Positions 61,351 through 64,000 of a stretch of 64,000 nt of DNA are shown piece by piece. The DNA lies in NCBI GenBank assembly GCA_021107435.1, contig JAIOSV010000030.1, forward strand, positions 1 to 64,000, in the 5' to 3' direction. The position numbers were made by a program, and so were the translations under genes. Positions within the stretch are counted from its first letter, which is position 1. Each line of letters starts with the position of its first letter. The DNA is from Candidatus Sabulitectum sp. GTDB lineage: Bacteria; Fermentibacterota; Fermentibacteria; Fermentibacterales; JCC-6. The notes under the pieces are model-generated. The model saw only the letters and a program-made list of their open reading frames with translations. It was not told the DNA's origin and searched no databases.

Positions 61351-62592
61351 TTAAGTACTATATACCTTTCGACCGGCACAGTACACCACTGCCACATCCG
61401 GATTACCCAGATGGTATGGAATAGTTCTAAAATCGTTGCAGTCCCAAATTACAAAATCAGCATCAAATCCCGTCGTAAGCCTTCCCTTGCGCCTGCCCAA
61501 TTCAAGTGCAGCAGCGCCGTTTGCAGTAGCTGACACCAAAGCCTCTTCTACGGTAAAACCGCATTGACAGACGGCCAGACTTACAATTAGAGGCATGGAG
61601 TCGCAGAAGCAGCTTCCCGGATTGAAATCGGAGGCAAGGGCAACCATTGCACCGGCGTCAAGCAGTTTGCGTCCTGGCGGGAAAGGCTTGTTAAGAAAAA
61701 GAGCTGTCCCCGGGAGAAGTGTCGCGACTGTGTTGCTGTCTGCAATCAGCTTGATGTTCTCGTCAGAGATAGAAAGCAGATGATCAGCACTGGCAGCACC
61801 CGCGCTGACAGCGACAGCAGTTCCCCCGGTGTCGTAAAACTCATCCGCATGTATTTTGAGAGAAAAACCCTGTTCAGCAGAAGCGGCAAGATATCTGGTT
61901 GCCTGTCCGGGAGTGAATACACCCTTCTCACAGAAAATATCTACAAATTTTGCAATTCCCTGTTCTCTGACCCTGGGATTTACCTCGTTTATGAGAAAGT
62001 CGATGTACTCTTGAGGTCTGCCCTTGAACTCTTCAGGAACTTCGTGAGCTCCCATGAAGGTGGGCACAATCGTCTGGGGTACCTTATCGGCGACTTCTCC
62101 CGCGACCTCAAGGCATCTCAGCTCAGTATTCAAATCAAGACCATAACCGCTTTTAGCTTCAACAGTGGTAGTGCCATTTGCCAGCATTATCGTAAGATGG
62201 CGCATCATGTTTTCTTGAAGAACAGCGTTAGAAGCTGATCTGGTCCTTCTTACACTGTTAAGTATTCCACCGCCGGCAACTGCGATTTCTTCGTAGTCAG
62301 CTCCCGCTGCCCGCATGGCAAATTCTTCCTGGCGAGTTGCGCCGAAAAGAGGATGAGTGTGAGAATCCACGAAGCCGGGGGTTACAACGCAACCCCCGGC
62401 TGAAACTATATCAGTATTGCCGGATAGAGAACAGCAGGTTTCAATAAGGTCAGCAGAACCGGCCCAGGCCACTTTGCCGTTTCTAACAGCAAGAGCAGCA
62501 TCTGTAACAAGACCGATACCGGAGGCGCCAGTGCCTGTCATGGTAAGAAGCTGACCGATCTCCTTCAGAACAAAATCTGTTCTAACTTTCAC
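61351..62592 (-). CDS. hutI: Imidazolonepropionase
   Basis: 413 residues. Metal-dependent amidohydrolase with DSHTHPLFGATRQEEFAMR (zinc His pair), EAKSGYGLD, GAHEVPEEFKGR, KIHADEFYDTGG (third metal His) and ASDFNPGSCFCDSMP (metal Asp). It hydrolyses imidazolone propionate to formiminoglutamate in histidine breakdown. No other hut genes are in the window. It follows rpmA by 7 bp. Confidence 0.95.
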   Translation of the reverse strand: MKVRTDFVLKEIGQLLTMTGTGASGIGLVTDAALAVRNGKVAWAGSADLIETCCSLSGNTDIVSAGGCVVTPGFVDSHTHPLFGATRQEEFAMRAAGADYEEIAVAGGGILNSVRRTRSASNAVLQENMMRHLTIMLANGTTTVEAKSGYGLDLNTELRCLEVAGEVADKVPQTIVPTFMGAHEVPEEFKGRPQEYIDFLINEVNPRVREQGIAKFVDIFCEKGVFTPGQATRYLAASAEQGFSLKIHADEFYDTGGTAVAVSAGAASADHLLSISDENIKLIADSNTVATLLPGTALFLNKPFPPGRKLLDAGAMVALASDFNPGSCFCDSMPLIVSLAVCQCGFTVEEALVSATANGAAALELGRRKGRLTTGFDADFVIWDCNDFRTIPYHLGNPDVAVVYCAGRKVYST

Positions 62593-62599
62593 CGGATAT

Positions 62600-62854
62600 C
62601 TAGTCTTCTGGAATTATGGAAGCAACCTTTCTGGCTCCCATGCGGTGGAATTTGACACGCCCTTCTATCTTGGCGAATAGAGTGTCATCACTTCCTTTGC
62701 CCACATTGAGACCAGGATGAATTCTCGTACCTCTTTGACGAATAATAATGGTTCCACCACTCACATACTGTCCGGATGGAGCCTTAACACCAAGCCTTCG
62801 CCCGGCGGTATCTCTTCCATTCCTGGAACTGGAGGAGGATTTTTTATGTGCCAT
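62600..62854 (-). CDS. rpmA: 50S ribosomal protein L27
   Basis: 84 residues, start [20 protein letters not shown], then [20 protein letters not shown] and [16 protein letters not shown], all diagnostic. The N-terminus begins directly with the functional AHKK without the cleaved Firmicutes extension. Normally rplU (L21) lies just upstream; here the upstream gene is a carboxypeptidase, so rpmA is separated from rplU. It shares a transcript with hutI (7 bp apart). Confidence 0.97.
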   Translation of the reverse strand: MAHKKSSSSSRNGRDTAGRRLGVKAPSGQYVSGGTIIIRQRGTRIHPGLNVGKGSDDTLFAKIEGRVKFHRMGARKVASIIPED

Positions 62855-62884
62855 ATCATCACTGCCTTTCTATCAATATCAGTA

Positions 62885-64000
62885 TCAGTCCGCAACAACC
62901 ATCCTGGTGGATGCAGAAAGCCCGCCGGAAATGTATCTGATCTGATACACCCCCGCAGGAAGTGTCGAACCGGCGTTGAATGAGTGCGCTGTAACCCCGG
63001 CAGATATGTTTTTCTCGTACACAGTTCTGCCGGAAATATCATAAATTTTGAGGCTTCCATCAATACCTGTATCCGAAAGTGTGAAAACACAGGCGTTTGT
63101 TACAGGATTAGGAGCAACAGTCATGCGTATGAAGAGGTCCTCAGAGGGGGATTCTTCAATACCTGTAGTGAAAACAAAGTTTACAGGAACCATCTCTTCA
63201 GCCCCTACCACAACGCCGTTCTGGCTCTGGGAACCCTGCCCGGCAACAGTTGCAACAATGTTGTAAGTTCCGGGAACCAGAGCCTTGGAGTAACCTCCGT
63301 CAACAACATCAGACCTGCAGAACCTCAGGGGACTGGAGTCAGTGCCATCGGTTTTTTCCACCTCAATCAGAGCGTCCAGCGGGTTTCCTCCCCCATCGGT
63401 AACTGTTCCGTACAGTCCATAAGTGCTGGTAACGCAGAATTCCAGCATGGGCATGTAATTGGCGTTGGCGACGCCCGGCCAGTCCTCTGGTGACTTTATG
63501 TCGGAAACCTCTATTGTGTGATCTACTGTACCTGCTTCACCGTAAGACCAGTCGTTCACATCACCATTTGTGGGATACCAGTCGGCGCCGGGTATCCAGA
63601 TATCCCAGACTCCGGCGCCGTAGTATGAAATTATTGACGGGTGGTTGGCGTATGCGTTGGCCTGTGCTGTGATGAAATCAAGATCCTGGATGGGTTCAGT
63701 TGTGCTGAAATTCCAGACGCAGTTCACACACTCCGCTCCGCTGTGGAAAGAAAGTCCTGTAGCAAACGGATGTGTGTAGTTGTTCAGAGCAGGCCAGCTC
63801 TGCATGGTAATGTCTCTCATTGCGGCTGTTTCAGGCTCAGAGAAGGCAGTTGATCCGCCACCGCCGCCGGGACCCATATAGCTGCAGTTCCTGTTGAGAT
63901 CAATGTTGTTTGCGTTGTAGCGTGTGTCATTTACATATCCGTCAGGGTTAAGGATGCTGATAATCCAGATTTCGGAGTTGTTTACCACATAGGTACACAG
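62885..64000 (-). CDS. Secreted zinc carboxypeptidase (M14) with C-terminal sorting-like domain, partial
   Basis: The 5' end lies beyond the right edge. The M14 domain shows ILNPDGYVNDTRYNANNID with LNRN (Asn-Arg substrate-binding pair), a LSFHSGAECVNCVWNF His segment and the catalytic Glu in VDHTIEVSDIKSP. A carboxypeptidase-regulatory beta domain follows (GTVTDGGGNPLDALIEVEKT). The last ~80 residues match the FlgD/Por-type C-terminal domain (LKIYDISGRTVYEKNI, LPAGVYQIRYISGG), as in the C25 protease at 2793. Both probably use the same export route. Confidence 0.88.
   Translation of the reverse strand: MCTYVVNNSEIWIISILNPDGYVNDTRYNANNIDLNRNCSYMGPGGGGGSTAFSEPETAAMRDITMQSWPALNNYTHPFATGLSFHSGAECVNCVWNFSTTEPIQDLDFITAQANAYANHPSIISYYGAGVWDIWIPGADWYPTNGDVNDWSYGEAGTVDHTIEVSDIKSPEDWPGVANANYMPMLEFCVTSTYGLYGTVTDGGGNPLDALIEVEKTDGTDSSPLRFCRSDVVDGGYSKALVPGTYNIVATVAGQGSQSQNGVVVGAEEMVPVNFVFTTGIEESPSEDLFIRMTVAPNPVTNACVFTLSDTGIDGSLKIYDISGRTVYEKNISAGVTAHSFNAGSTLPAGVYQIRYISGGLSASTRMVVAD

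Noticed and set aside
1-64000. CRISPR arrays, cas genes, prophage or integrase genes
   Set aside because: No regularly spaced direct repeats and no such proteins were seen. The only tandem repeat is coding (batC).

Overview
This is a bacterial chromosome segment of about 47% GC by eye, read with the standard code (TGA ends many genes, often overlapping the next start). Several features suggest an uncultured member of the FCB superphylum, such as a Fermentibacterota- or WOR-3-like lineage: a giant gingipain-type (C25) protease and an M14 carboxypeptidase, both ending in FlgD/Por-like C-terminal domains; a SbsA-type Ig lipoprotein; a complete BAT operon (moxR-DUF58-batABCD); many secreted beta-propeller, lectin-like and TPR proteins; and tightly overlapping operons. 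The phylum is an inference, because there is no rRNA here.

Layout. (1) 1-2.8 kb is a small accessory patch: an esterase tail, a small membrane protein, an IS110 transposase remnant, a VOC protein, a zinc-ribbon protein, and an AbiE toxin-antitoxin locus collapsed by a deletion but still carrying its operator-like inverted repeat. (2) 2.8-18.2 kb holds secreted and envelope proteins on both strands: the C25 protease, a TPR/zinc-knuckle protein, a TMEM175-type channel, a propeller lipoprotein, DUF3160, a MazG-like hydrolase, an FMN-binding protein, and three small secreted proteins sharing a C-terminal TW-x-x-IK motif. One of these three has an in-frame TGA followed by a SECIS-like hairpin and is a candidate new selenoprotein. 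(3) 18.2-33 kb is a + strand housekeeping region: murJ-uvrC, tRNA-Leu, mutL-miaA-ParB/TPR-lipoprotein-nitroreductase. A short - strand deacetylase/lipoprotein pair interrupts it. (4) 31.6-46.8 kb is one long + strand series: pgi, an envelope protein, purN, an M15 peptidase, an L,D-transpeptidase, a PQQ propeller, era, scpA, scpB, a pseudouridine synthase, cmk, plsC, rpsA, mtaB, coaE and a TPR protein. It ends in a clear terminator. (5) At 46.79-46.82 kb is a 28-bp dif-like XerC/XerD site. Every gene from 31.6 kb up to 47.3 kb is on the + strand, and every confident gene after that is on the - strand. This is the pattern expected at a replication terminus. (6) 47.3-64 kb, all -, holds DUF3795, a methyltransferase, the BAT operon, a phosphomannomutase, a degenerate histidine-kinase-like protein, a DUF512 radical-SAM protein, a large TPR protein, hutI, rpmA and the partial M14 carboxypeptidase.

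The most interesting leads are the putative secreted selenoprotein with its SECIS-like element, the dif-like site at the point of strand convergence, and several core enzymes with altered hallmark residues or starts: CoaE without the Walker A lysine, Era with changed G3/G4 motifs, and cmk with no standard start codon in frame.
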